Shown here in pieces: positions 9,358 to 20,254 of a DNA stretch of 64,000 nt. Source of the stretch: Rhynchopus euleeides. Lineage: Eukaryota; Euglenozoa; Diplonemea; Diplonemida; Diplonemidae. The notes under the pieces were generated by a model. It was not told where the DNA came from, ran no database searches, and was given only the letters and a program-made list of their open reading frames with translations. How positions within the stretch are numbered: the first letter of the stretch is position 1; each line of letters starts with the position of its first letter. The stretch lies in NCBI GenBank assembly GCA_963210315.1, contig OY723237.1:1798001-1862000 (forward strand), read 5' to 3'. A program made the translations under genes and the position numbers.

Positions 9358-10726
9358 TTTTTACAACGGAGTAAGTTATACCCCCAACACGAACCCCACT
9401 TTTTTCAGAACACCAACACAGTACCCACGCGGTACAGGGAACCGTAGAACGGCGGCTCCCCAGTACGGTGGCCACAAAGGGTACGGTGTACCGGGAGGTG
9501 TTCCTTTCAGGAGAGGGTATACAGGTAAAGGTTCGTTTTTTGGAAAAGGCAAAGGTAAGGGTAAAGGCAAGAGTGGCAACATTGGAAGAAAAGGCGTGAA
9601 AGGCCAAGGGGGTGGAAAAGGGTGGGAAGGTCGGGGGCTGGGAGAGAGAAATGGCCCAGTTAAAGGTGTGTGGAAAGGCCAAGGAGGCAAGGGTAAAGGA
9701 CGTGGACATGCAAATCAGAATAGTGTGCCCAGTACCTTCCCGATAACCCTTGCTGAACTTATACGTCAGAGTTTGAAACAACAGCCCCTCCGCCCTACAG
9801 CATTCCCGAATAAACCCCAAGCAAATGGCAGCGTGAAACCTCAGGTAACAATTCGCAAAGGCCAGGGAAAGGGGAGTGGGAAAGGGAAGGGTGGGAAGAA
9901 TGGCAGAGGCGTACGGGAGGGCCCTGCCAACTTGTATGAGCTGTTGAGCAAGGGTGGAGCAGGACGAGGTAGGAAGGGCAGGCCTAAGACAGCGGAGCAA
10001 CAGAAAAAGGAACTTGCTAAAGAAGCAAAGCGAGGTCCTTTCCCAGAGCTCCGTAAGTCGCCCTGGGTCCGCCCCTTCTCATCGGACTTGCGCCAGCCCA
10101 AACGGAACGCCATCTCTTGGGATGCATGGGAGGAGGAATGTGCTGGGGTAGCCCAAGAGTTTTGTGATAAACACGGGGATCGACTCATTAGAGGTTACAA
10201 GCACCAGAAAGTGGAAGGTGATGGGATCCAACATTTTCTGGAGCTTAACGAAAACCGCGAGGCGGAAGGTGTCGTGTACGTTGTGTGTGACCAGCAGGGG
10301 AATCCCGTTTACGTCGGCCAGACAAGTGGGACCCTAAGGAATAGGATGCAACAACACTGGAAAGGCAAGAGTGGTTTGAATGGAATACCTTTTGCAACGA
10401 GACTCCTCCGCACAAAACACCCGCATTATGGCTTTGTCTTGCAGAAGATCCAGGGGTACACGGGTGGGAACCTTGAATCCTTCCGGCGGCAGTCAAACGC
10501 TGTTGAAAACTTTTGGATGTCCCACCTGAGGACCCCGGACAACGCATGTTCCGCTTACCATCAAACAAAACGTAAAAGTGAGCCGGTGAACGGGAGACAC
10601 ATCAGCCCACATAAGCGGAGCACGAGACCGGCAAAGGAATGGGTGGAATATGCCTCGGTATCCATATCGCGATCCTGCCACGGTTGCCATGGCCCCGGCG
10701 GAGCCGGTGCAGAAACGCCTGTGTGA
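8729..10726 (+). CDS. Chimeric ORF: VIPER-like ORF1 N-terminus fused in frame to basic linker and GIY-YIG nuclease of the PLE
   Basis: Starting at ATG 8729, the first ~210 residues (to 9357) are an Ala-rich coiled coil identical to ORF1 of the downstream VIPER-like element. From 9358 the frame continues without interruption into different sequence: a Gly/Lys-rich basic linker with GKGKGKGKGK runs (about 9535-9930), then a GIY-YIG endonuclease domain (about 10268-10560) with the signature pair VVYVV and VYVGQT, Arg in RNRMQQHW and a downstream NFW. Beyond 10652 the frame reads into the inserted non-LTR element and stops at 10724-10726. Reading across the removed insertion leads directly into the RT frame at 15084. 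There is no Met in the PLE-specific part before RNRM. The PLE is therefore either 5'-truncated or now depends on the ORF1 start. GIY-YIG identity is confident; translation of the fusion is inference. Confidence 0.75.
   Translation: MPGVQNSELVLSGVGRGAGNPEALSAPLPAGDFGMAMGQALAAVTTANAREVATREVAGADIRATQVEAHARVHAAGVEAGAATRAANAEAAAGMHIASANAAAHAAKVESAAAQRVTGAESDAKVASVEAAASNAVTEAQARAMVTEESARHAEVRARLEAELALEREKTRNAALVMEERAKAQRETALAEHARVRAEAGASRAAAPQDFYNGVSYTPNTNPTFFRTPTQYPRGTGNRRTAAPQYGGHKGYGVPGGVPFRRGYTGKGSFFGKGKGKGKGKSGNIGRKGVKGQGGGKGWEGRGLGERNGPVKGVWKGQGGKGKGRGHANQNSVPSTFPITLAELIRQSLKQQPLRPTAFPNKPQANGSVKPQVTIRKGQGKGSGKGKGGKNGRGVREGPANLYELLSKGGAGRGRKGRPKTAEQQKKELAKEAKRGPFPELRKSPWVRPFSSDLRQPKRNAISWDAWEEECAGVAQEFCDKHGDRLIRGYKHQKVEGDGIQHFLELNENREAEGVVYVVCDQQGNPVYVGQTSGTLRNRMQQHWKGKSGLNGIPFATRLLRTKHPHYGFVLQKIQGYTGGNLESFRRQSNAVENFWMSHLRTPDNACSAYHQTKRKSEPVNGRHISPHKRSTRPAKEWVEYASVSISRSCHGCHGPGGAGAETPV
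10648..10652 (+). repeat. Target-site duplication (left) of the non-LTR insertion, ATATG
   Basis: ATATG here and again at 15079-15083. Joining the flanks across one copy restores a continuous frame from the GIY-YIG ORF into the RT ORF (reading EWVEY then VREGQ). Confidence 0.8.
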
Positions 10727-13700
10727 AGAGCCCCTCTTCAACTGACGGGGAAGCCCGCCATCCCCAAACCGACCGCGCCACATCTTCGAGACCAAGCGAG
10801 ACCTTCTCCTCCGGGCGGGTGACATCGAGCAGAACCCTGGTCCGGCACAGCACCTCAAGTGCCTGACCTGGAACTGCAACGGTCTCACCGAGGCGAAAAA
10901 AGCGGAACTACAGCACCACCTCGCAACCCAACGGTACGACGTCGTGCATCTGCAAGAGCTCCGAGCAGCACAGGGGGGAGACCCCAAGTTCCCGGGCTAC
11001 TCCACATTTCTCCGACGCCGCACCCAGAAGCGCTGTAAAGGGACGCTCACCTCCGGAGGCGGGATCGCAACGCTAGTGCGGGAGGACCTACACGCGACTC
11101 TCATTGCCACCGCACCAGACGCTAGTGTAACAGAGACCCTCACAGTGCGAGTCACGGGACCGGAAAGCGCCGTCACGTTCACCAATGTGTACCGCCCCTC
11201 GGGAGTCGGCACTAGCAACGACCCACGCCACGATGACTTCTCTACATCCCTGCTACCACACACGCCGGAGTCCGTCATAGCTGGCGACTTCAACATCCAC
11301 AACCGTGCCTGGGATAAACATGCGCGCTGTGACAACAAGGGAACTGATCTGTACCACTGGTCCCTCCTCAACGGCATGTCACTGTGCAACGACCCCGACC
11401 ACCCCACACGCATGCGCCGCGACTCCAAGTCCTCGCCGGACATCGTCTTCGCCCACTACGAGTTGGGGGAGGTCACCTGGAATACCCTGGACCAGTGGCA
11501 ATCAGACCACTTCGCCATCCAATACACCGTCCCTTTTGAACGAACGCCAGCAGCTGCGACACACCCGGCAGCCAAGGCCCGTCAACTGTGGAACTGGGCA
11601 GCAGCGGACTGGCCCGCCTTCACCGAGGAGCTCGAACGGCTATCACGCAAAGTGACGAAGTGGTGTGACCCGAAGGAGTCCTTCCACAAGTGGCTTGGAC
11701 TGGTGCGAACGGTCGCAGCCAAGCACATCCCGACGAAGCGTAGCTCACGCCCCCGCAAGAGGTGGTTCACGAGCAAGGTGAAACGCGCGGTACGGGCGCG
11801 GAACGAAGAATCACGCAGACACGCCCAGACTACACACCTGTCCCAGGACGACTACGACAAACTGGACAAGCTGACCACCGACGCCACCAACGCCGTCCTC
11901 GAAGCAAAACGCACAACTTGGGAAACCAGGTGCCAGGCTGCGAGCACCAGCAGCGACCTCGGCGCCACCTTCCGGCTTGTGCGAGAACTCGACGGCCGCA
12001 AACTTCAACAGGCCGCCTTCCCGCTTGTCGACGGAGGGGTCCCGGTGACCGACCCCAAAGCTAAGGCGGACCTCCTCTGCAGCCACTACGCCAAGATCAG
12101 TGAAGGGAACGACCAACAGTCACAATCGGTACCCACCCCGCAACATGCGAATGGCCAGACACCCCCCGAGCTCTCAGCTGCCGAAGACGACTTCTCCAAA
12201 GAGGAGCTGAGCGCAGCCCTGTCCGAACTGCAGGAGCGAAAATCCCCAGGGCCTGACGACCTCAACAACGAACTGCTGATGCACCTCGGCCCCCAAGCGC
12301 GGCAGGGACTCCTGCACGTGCTCAACCTGTCGTGGAACAGCGGCATCCTCCCCGACGCATGGACGCGAGCAGTCATCGTCCCGATCCTGAAACCGGGGAA
12401 GCCAGCGACGGCAGCATCCTCGTACCGACCAATTGCGCTCACCAGCACAGCATGCAAGGTACTGGAAAAAATGGTGAAGAGGCGCATGGAGCAGCTCATG
12501 CTTGACGACGCATACCCGCAAGTCGAGGGGCACTGCCCGAACCAAGCGGGATTCCAGCGACTGAGATCGACAACCGACCAGCTAGCCTACATCACCCAAA
12601 CAGCGACGGACGCCCTCTCCTCCGGGAAGGCAGCTGTCACCCTGTACTTCGACCTCGAGAAAGCCTTCGACAAGGTCAGCAAGCTCGCAGTCATCAACAG
12701 CGTCAGACGAAAGGGCTTCCCCCCGAAGTTCACCCGATGGCTGCACAACTACCTCAGCAACCGCCGGGCCGCCGCACAGGTGCACGGGGTGAGAAGCGAC
12801 TACTACGACTTCAACAACGGTGTCCCACAAGGAACAGTGCTCTCGCCCCTGCTCTTCAACTGCGTGATGGATGACGTATCTCGAGCCATCACCGCCTCCC
12901 CGGACGTCCACCCTGCGGTGTTCGCAGATGACATTGCAGTACTCGTCGTCGGGGACACCTACACCGACGCCCTAAGCACCGCACAGGGCGTCATATCAGC
13001 ACTCGCCGCCGAAGTCCCACTCCACGGGCTGCAGCTCTCCCCCAGCAAGTGCTGCTACACGCTGATGGGAACGACGCCTGAAGCACTGGGCGAGCACAAG
13101 CGCATGGAGCTCCCAGACGGCACCCCCCTCCAGCACGACTCCACAGCAAAATACCTCGGGGTTTACATCGATGCCTGCTACACGATGTCGGACCACGTCG
13201 ACCACGTCGTGACCACCTGTATGCGACGCCTGAGCATACTGCGTATGTTGGCAGGCACCGACTGGGGCTCAAGTGGAGACACGCTGCGCCAGGCCTACCT
13301 GACGTATGTCTACCCCATCCTGATGTACGCCGCAAGCGTTTACACCCCTGGCCTGACCGCGAGGAACCTCAAACGCCTGCAAGATGTCCACCGCACCGCA
13401 GCCCTGATTATCACAGGCTGCATGAAGAACACCAGCACGGCGAAGCTCCTCTGGGAATCACACCTACGAGACCTCGACCTCGACTTCAAGGTTGCGGTGT
13501 GCACAGACCACGAACGCTTCCGCCGCGTGCCCCACTCCCCAGGATACCGGGCGCAACTAAATACCGGGAACACGGGAGGCAGCTGGCTACATCAGGCACG
13601 GAGTCTGGTGAAATCCTCGAAGGTCGACGGGCGCACCCCCCTGCTGGCCCCCCTGCATGCAGCACACCCCATCCCCCCCTGGGAATGGAACCTGGTGCTG

Positions 13701-14711
13701 CCACGAGTGCACATCCTGGCGACGCTGCCGGGGCTCACCGCCCCGAAGGCCGCCACCCCGAAAGACACCCTCCGGGACCTGGCAGAGCAGACCATCCAGG
13801 CCCTCCCGACGTGCGCCTGGCATGTCTACACCGACGGGTCAGTCTCCAACTCCACATCGCGGCAGCAACAGGGCGGCGCGGGCGCAGCGGTGTACAGCAT
13901 GCCGGAGGGCCGCCTCAAGAAAAAGCTCGCCTGGCCGGCAGGACTCCGTTGCATCAGCTACCAGGCAGAGCTGGTGGCCATCAGAGAATCCCTCGCCCAC
14001 CTATGCACCGTGGTAACCCAAGGCGAAACGGTCGCCATCCTCACCGACTCGCAGAGCGCACTGAATGCACTGCTGAGCGGCCCCCAGCGAGCGAGGGGGT
14101 CCACCGAATGGGACATCTGGCAGAGGCTGCGCAAGCTCGCCCAAACATACGATGTCACCACCCACCTCCGCTACATCCCGTCGCATGTTGGGGTGGTAGG
14201 GAACGAACTTGCTGACAAGCAGGCGCAGATCGGTGCGTTCAAGCCCCAGATGGAGCCGATCAGCCTCGCGTCGGCCCGTGTCACCCTCCGCCGACACATA
14301 TACAGCGGGACCACGTTGCCCCGCACAGAGAGCGTGTACGCGTATCGGTCAGGAATCGGGGAGACGCGACTGCAGCGCCCTGACCTCCGCATGGAGGGCC
14401 TTACCCGCTTAGGGGAAACCACCATCCGCCGCCTCCGGGCCGACCACCACCGCCTGGTGTACGACCACGACGTCCCGGGCAGCGCACAACCACCGTGCAA
14501 ACCCTGCCTGAAGCTTGCGCCGGACAGCCCCCCGCCTGGGGTCTCGCTGAAGCACCTATTCTTCGGCTGTCCCGCGACAGCGTCAGCCCGACACCACCTC
14601 ACAGCCACAAACGTGCACAACCTGCTGCTGCACAACTGCAAGGGGGCCCTACGCTACCTGGCTGAGGCAGGGGTGACGGAGCACAGCGAGAAGGACTACC
14701 TGATCTCGTGA
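10689..14711 (+). CDS. Non-LTR ORF: 2A peptide, endonuclease, reverse transcriptase, RNase H, zinc motif
   Basis: ATG at 10689 begins a frame meeting an in-frame TGA at 10743-10745, in the context TGACGG; the same frame then stays open from 10746 to the stop at 14709-14711. Domains: 2A peptide 10821-10844; APE endonuclease about 10855-11530 (CLTWNCNGL, GDFNIHN, SDHFAI); RT about 12180-13100 (KSPGPDDLNN, YFDLEKAFDKV, NGVPQGTVLSPLLFN, FADDIAVLV at about 12918); RNase H about 13818-14225 (HVYTDGS, ELVAIRESL, LTDSQSALNAL, PSHVGVVGNELAD); C-terminal CKPC...H...C motif about 14498-14572. All RT and RNase H catalytic acids are visible. The only apparent lesion is the early TGA, which may be readthrough, reinitiation or a null mutation. 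Confidence 0.88.
10743..10745 (+). other. In-frame TGA with CGG following, between first Met and 2A peptide
   Basis: TGA followed by CGG is one of the recognised leaky stop contexts (UGA-CGG type). Upstream in frame are 18 codons from ATG 10689; downstream the frame is open for over 1300 codons. Whether it is read through cannot be told from sequence. Confidence 0.5.
10821..10844 (+). other. 2A ribosome-skipping peptide coding segment (DIEQNPGP)
   Basis: Codons read RAGDIEQNPGP, in frame with and just upstream of the endonuclease domain. This matches the D-(V/I)-E-x-N-P-G-P consensus at which ribosomes skip a peptide bond. Trypanosome L1Tc/ingi elements carry a 2A at the same N-terminal position. 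Confidence 0.85.
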
Positions 14712-15078
14712 AACCTGCAAAAATCAACAGCGGTCAAGGGCTTCGGCCTGACACCCCAGCACCCCCCCCCCCCCCCACCCCCAGACCCACGTCACTTTCC
14801 ACGGGCCGCCAGGCGCGTCAGCGTCGGCGACCGCCCGCCCCCAGTCTGAGAGGCAGCAGCCACGACTCGGCAGGAGGCGGGCACAACAAAAAAAGGGAGA
14901 GTCGTCACTGTGCATATCAGCACGGTCCCGCCCTCTGAGCCAGACTAACCCGCCCATAAAGGAAAAGAGGAAGAGGCGACGTAAGGCAATGCCTCCGTGC
15001 GGCAAGGAGAACACGAAACAGCGTCCCCCCTCACCGGGGGACGCGACGAGCACGGCCAAAAATCGTTCAAAATCGTTC
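14712..15078 (+). other. 3' UTR and repeated tail of the non-LTR element
   Basis: Non-coding stretch with poly-C (14763-14776), a conserved module AAAGAGGAAGAGGCGACGTA onward (14963-15040) also present reversed at 53110-53205, and a terminal CGACGAGCACGGCC plus the tail AAAAATCGTTCAAAATCGTTC. Confidence 0.8.
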
Positions 15079-15083
15079 ATATG
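15079..15083 (+). repeat. Target-site duplication (right) of the non-LTR insertion, ATATG
   Basis: Matches 10648-10652; follows the repeated tail of the non-LTR element directly. Confidence 0.8.
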
Positions 15084-18000
15084 TGAGAGAAGGACAGAAG
15101 GATAGCGAGAATGATAAGGTGCACATTGTGTTGGATGCAGGAAAGTACCACAAGATCCGTCAGCAACTGAGTCATCTCCTCAGCCTTCCGGTGGAGGAGA
15201 TCAAACAGTATAACATGGACGAGTGGGAAATCAACAGAGTCAAACGTCTACTCGCGTGGCTGACACAGCACGTAAAGAGGGAGACTCTGCCAAAAAATGT
15301 GAAATGCTTGGAGGAACGTTTGCAGGAAAGATTGAAGGCTAAGAAGAAGGAAAAGCCTAAATCTAAAAAGGAATTCCTCAGCGTCAAGTTTTCTCACCCT
15401 GCGATGGATGGCCTGAAGCTCCAGCGTCTCCTGAGGGATGAGAAAGTGGTGCAGGCTTGCCCGGATAAGGATCGGCTGGCAAATACGATGGTGTCCCTGA
15501 GCCAGGGCCCGCCGCTGTATTGTCTCATCCAAAACTGTACGAAAGAGAGTTTAGGATTGGCAGCGGAGGGGGTGCTTCCTGAGCATGAGAACTGTCCGTG
15601 TCAGAAGTACAGATCCCCGGACCAGCCACACACAGGGCATTTGTTCACTGTGGCCCAAACAATGTCGGGGATTTCCGAGGGCTTTAGGGAGTTGTTGAAC
15701 AAGGGAAGGAAATATCGTCTGTCTGGTGACTTGCAACAGGGGTGCGAAAAGGCAAGCGAGGTTCTTTCGGATTTTGTGGAAACCTTTGGGGAGAAGGAGG
15801 AAACAGCGGAATTCCGTAAGGTCTTGCTGACAGCGTTGCGAAACGAGTTTGCAGCGCTACCACCTGTTGAGGGGGCCGACCGTATAGATACGGCCGAGCT
15901 TAAAAAAGTCCAGGAGGATGTTGTGTTGTGTAGTGTAGACAAGTCGTCCCATGACTTTGGGGCGATCTGTAAACACTTTTACAGACATTGGCTACGGGAA
16001 CAGCTCAGCGCAACAACAGGGACTTTCGAAACGGCAAAGGAAACGGAGAAGCAAATTCTCAACCGCTTGCAGAGAGAGTGTGATGAACGCCAGCTGCAAA
16101 TTGGAGATTGTTTCCCGTATTTGTATGGGTCTCTGAAGATCCATAAGCCGGTGGAAAAAGGCCCCACGCTGAGGGGAATTGCTGGTTTAAGTGGAGATAA
16201 CAGAGATGAGACGGAAGGGGAGAAAATGGAGAGAAAAAAGAAACAGAAAGAGAGTAAGGTGAATCAGCCAACTGTGGGTATTGCAACAGGCATACACACA
16301 GAATTGTCAGGGCTGCTAAAGATGGTCATCCGCACGTTGAGTGATGAGGATGAAACACACAGGAGGAAATGTGGTGTCAAACGGTTTTTTGTTGTGGATA
16401 GTTACGATGAGGTGGCGAAGTACATGAAAATGAACTACGACACCGTAAAAAAAGCCACGCCAAAAACAAAAGACTTTACCTCTATGTACACGTCTTTGGA
16501 TCAAGAGGCGGTAATTGAGGGTGTCTCCTGGTGTGTGGAACAGGCGTTTGCGGCGAAGGGTGGCAGGTTTTTGGCGCGAGAGACGAAGGCCAAAAAAAGA
16601 AAGAAAAAGGCCTTCCGCTGGAAGGAAGGGCGGGGGGATGATAGAACACTTGCGTACAACAGTGATGAAGTCAAAGAGTTAGTGAGACTAGCTGTGACCA
16701 ACAGCTTCATCAAAAATGGCGAGTTCGTCCTCCACCAGAAGAAGGGCATCCCGACCGGTGGAAATGCCAGCCCGGACCTGGCAAACCTTTTTTGCGCAAG
16801 TAAGGAAATGCGCTATATCGATAAGCTCCCCATTAAAAAGCAAAAGGAGTATAATGGGTTCTTCAGATTTATTGATGACGTTTTTACCCTTGGAGCGGAC
16901 ATCCCTGACAAGGTCTACGGGATGACCTCTGAGGACACAACGAGGCAGAAAGACGATTGTGTGTTTCTGGGGGGTAGGAACCGTTGGCAGAGATACGCCG
17001 ATGACCCCGAAGACACGAAGACACGTGTCCGTATGTCAGTATTCAATAAAGAGAGTGACTGGGTAACCTATACACCCAATAAATATACTTGTCGAACAAG
17101 TGCAGCACCAGAAAGCCAAGGAAGGGGTATTTTGGTGTCACAGTTGATACGGTCTGCGGGTATGTGCAACAACCTGGATGATTTCAAGGTTGAAGCAGAG
17201 CTGATTTTGCGGCGCCTCCTCGGACGGGGATGGAAGCCGTACGAATTGCGTAGTGCTTGGTACAGAACTACACGAAGGTTGTTTTGTGTGGCTCCATCTG
17301 CAATGGCAAAAATGGAGCGCCTGTTTGATACTGCTGTGGACAGACACTATCGCAAACACCCTCTCCCCAAGCTACGGGAGTATGTGTGGGCAAAACCAAC
17401 CCGAGACATGCCATTGAGAGGAAAGTGTGTGGATATCAGCCCTTCGGACACCCACACAGACCCCGCACCGCAAGGGGCGGATGTGAAGCCTACTGGAAGT
17501 GCGAACCAACGCAAGAGTGAAAGTGATTCTTTTGTCCCTCTCTTCTCTACCTCCTCCCCTTCCGTACCGTTGTCTTCCTCTTCCTCTTCCTCCTCTCCTC
17601 CCCTCTCTCCACCCGTCCCCTCACAACAGCCTCCAGTTTTGGGGAAGAGCACGATAAGTATGAAGGTACTGCACAGCAATACGTTGTCGTGGGGTGTTGT
17701 CAATGAGGGAAATACTTGCTACCTGGGAGCACTGTACCAGATGCTCGCACACTCGGTACTTCCAGCTACCCTAGGCAGTGCATGCAAGTTTGTTTCAAAC
17801 GGACTCGGCCTAACCCCCATACTCATGGGATTGTACTCCATGTACACAAGGAGTCGCACAGATCATTCAGTGTCCGTGTTGCAAACAGCCATCCACAGTA
17901 TGTTCCAGACAAGGGAGCAGCATTGCGCGGATGAAGCGTATTGTCTGGGGGTTGTCCCAACACTGGAAGCAGAATGGAGAATGCTGAATGAACACCTCAG

Positions 18001-20254
18001 GACGATGGACCAACCGACAGTACAGTCATGGATCCCTGAAGTGAGGACATTCACAAGCATGGCATGCCAAAATTGCAAGAAGGTCACGGGGAGGGAGGAA
18101 CAGTTGTCCCTACTGTCAGTCCCACTCAACAACCCCGGGAAAACAGGTGTGACTTTGGCCGACAGAATTTGCGAAAGCCTGATGCCTGAAGAAGTGCTTA
18201 ATTACGAGTGCGAAATGTGTGCCCCAAACAAACAACGGGCGACAAAGTCGGTGCAAATCACATCTCTCCCGACACACTTGTTTATACGACTCTGGCGCTT
18301 CAAAACACTCAGAGTTGGCAACGGTGTCATGTATGAGCGCAAGACTCGAGCGATCAACATTGACACGGACTTGCTGATGTCGAGTGGAAATAACGGAGGG
18401 AAGCCTTCCTTTACAAGGTACCGCCTCACGGGTGCAGTCCTGCACAGAGGAAATACCCCGCACGGAGGCCATTACCGTTTTATCAGCTGTGGCACGGATG
18501 CCATGGCCTTGTTTGACGACAACACCGTGACTGTGGCCAACACAGCTGAGGAAATGGATGCCTTCAGGGGTTTCCTTGAGAAGGAGTCGACCATCCTCGT
18601 GTATTGTGATAAGGATGCCCCTCAGGAGGAGAAGGTTAGCATGCCCAACTCGCCAGAAGTATATGTATCTCCCACACAACAACCTGGGCTCACGGGAAAC
18701 ACGGAAGACATAATGCAAAAGCTGCAGGATGCCACCGTCCCCAAGAGTGCCATTGTTTTGAATGAACCACAGGAACCACCCCAGCAGCGCGGGGAGGAAT
18801 ACCTGACTTTGGAACGCAGGACTTTGGAAATGGAGGAAAGTGCAGAGCGGGCGCATGTTGTGGAAGAAGAAGCCCTAGCACGTTTTGCTTTGTGTAGTGA
18901 AATCACGGAAGTCCTTGATAGGTATCGGACCGAGGAGCAAACGAAGACGCTCGTCAGTCTATGCCGGAAGGAACTCCAAGAGGCGATAGAGGTGCGAGAG
19001 GCAGAGCAAAAAAGAGCAGCAGAGGATCATGAGAGGTCAGTCGTGGAGAAGGAGAAAGCTTTGGCAAAGGCAGAGAGTGAGATAAAGAGGGTGAATGAGG
19101 AGAAGGAAAAGGTGGCGAACGAGGCACAGGCCAAAGCGGACCGTTTGAATCAACAACGACAGGAGATGGCCGTGTTAAAGGGACAGCTCCATAAGCAAGA
19201 CTCTGCGTTGGCTTTTATGAAAGAGCTTGGTGTTGAAAGAGAGGCGGAGGTAGAAGCGTTGAGGGCACAGGCGACCCACGAAAAAGCGGTCCTCACCCAG
19301 GAACTGCAACGTGTGGAGTCCAAGGCCCGCAGCTACTCGTCTCAGGGAGAATCCCAACAGCGCTTACTTGAACAGACAGAGAATGCTTTGAAAGGTACAC
19401 AGCAAGATAAGATGCTTTTGGAATTTCACGTGTCGGCGAGCATGCAAAATGAGAAGGCACTCCGTGACCAACTGGGGATGCAGGAGCAACATATGCAGAT
19501 CCAGGAGGGCCTACACGAACAACAGAATCAGGATAAGGCCATGTTGGTTAAGCAGGTGCAGCACCAGCTGCGCCAAGGCATGACCATGGCGAAAGAAATG
19601 GCGCGGCAGAAGGATTTCATCGTGCAACAAAACAACTTGGTATTGTCCCTGCAGTCAGCGTTGGAGGTGTCTGAGAACAAGCAGCTGCAAATACAGTCGC
19701 AGGACGCCCCAGCACGGGTGCAAGGGACGGACCAACCCCGTTTGTTGCAACCGAAGCCTGAGCAAGGGCAATTAGTTGTTCATACGGCCCAGAAGAAGAG
19801 GGACCGAGACGAAGTGAGTGGCAGTGACGAAACGAGTGAAGAGTCGAAGGACCTGTTTGAAAGCCAACCGCAACTTGATACAGTGGCTGCGACTTCTTCA
19901 GCCCTTGTAGTCATTCTCCCGGAGGATCGGGTGACGCCAAAGCCCAAGGGGCCGCAATCAAAGAGGCAGCGTGCAGAACCTGCCTCGGTAGTGAGCGGCT
20001 CTCAGATACAGGCGTCAGCCACGGAACCTGCTGTGGAACTTCCCTTGTTGTTGGGTGCCCCTCCGGCACAGATATCGCCCTCGGTGCCTGCCTCCCCTGA
20101 TATTTTTCTGTCTCAGACGGGTGGTGAAGGGGTGGATGGTGAGCGGGAGACGGGGCCACCAGGGAAATCAGAGACGGACAGAACGGAGGTCTCACAATCG
20201 CAGTCAGGGGAGCCTGGTAATGGAACAGAACCAGAGCCTGACGGAACCACTTGA
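15084..20254 (+). CDS. PLE polyprotein, distal part: reverse transcriptase, ubiquitin-specific protease, coiled coil
   Basis: Single open frame continuing, across the nested element, from the GIY-YIG ORF. RT about 15880-17330: YGSLKIHKP (near 16120), DFTSMYTSL (near 16475), KKGIPTGGNASPDLANLF (near 16738) and the catalytic RFIDDVF (near 16866); these blocks match Penelope-like RTs. A Ser/Pro-rich linker follows (17520-17650). USP domain about 17660-18620: Cys box NEGNTCYLGALYQML (about 17704-17748), two CxxC zinc pairs (CQNC near 18067, CEMC near 18210) and His box HGGHYRF...FDDNTVT (about 18460-18535), so Cys, His and Asp are all present. From about 18790 to 19700 a Glu/Gln/Lys-rich coiled coil, then a low-complexity tail. 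No start codon is expected here because the frame is the interrupted continuation. RT and USP identities are strong; activity is inferred. Confidence 0.85.

Larger units (their letters stand above)
10653..15078 (+). mobile_element. Ingi/L1Tc-like non-LTR retrotransposon (APE-RT-RNase H), inserted in the PLE
   Basis: 4.4 kb bounded by ATATG duplications. It holds one long ORF with apurinic-like endonuclease, reverse transcriptase, RNase H and a C-terminal Cys/His motif, then a 3' UTR ending in a short repeated tail (AAAAATCGTTCAAAATCGTTC). This domain order with RNase H and a 2A peptide is that of the ingi/L1Tc group of the I superfamily. It appears nearly full length, since the 5' part reaches a plausible ATG 36 bp inside. 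3' fragments of the same family occur near 29007, 40550, 48303 and, on the minus strand, 53070-53240. Confidence 0.88.
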
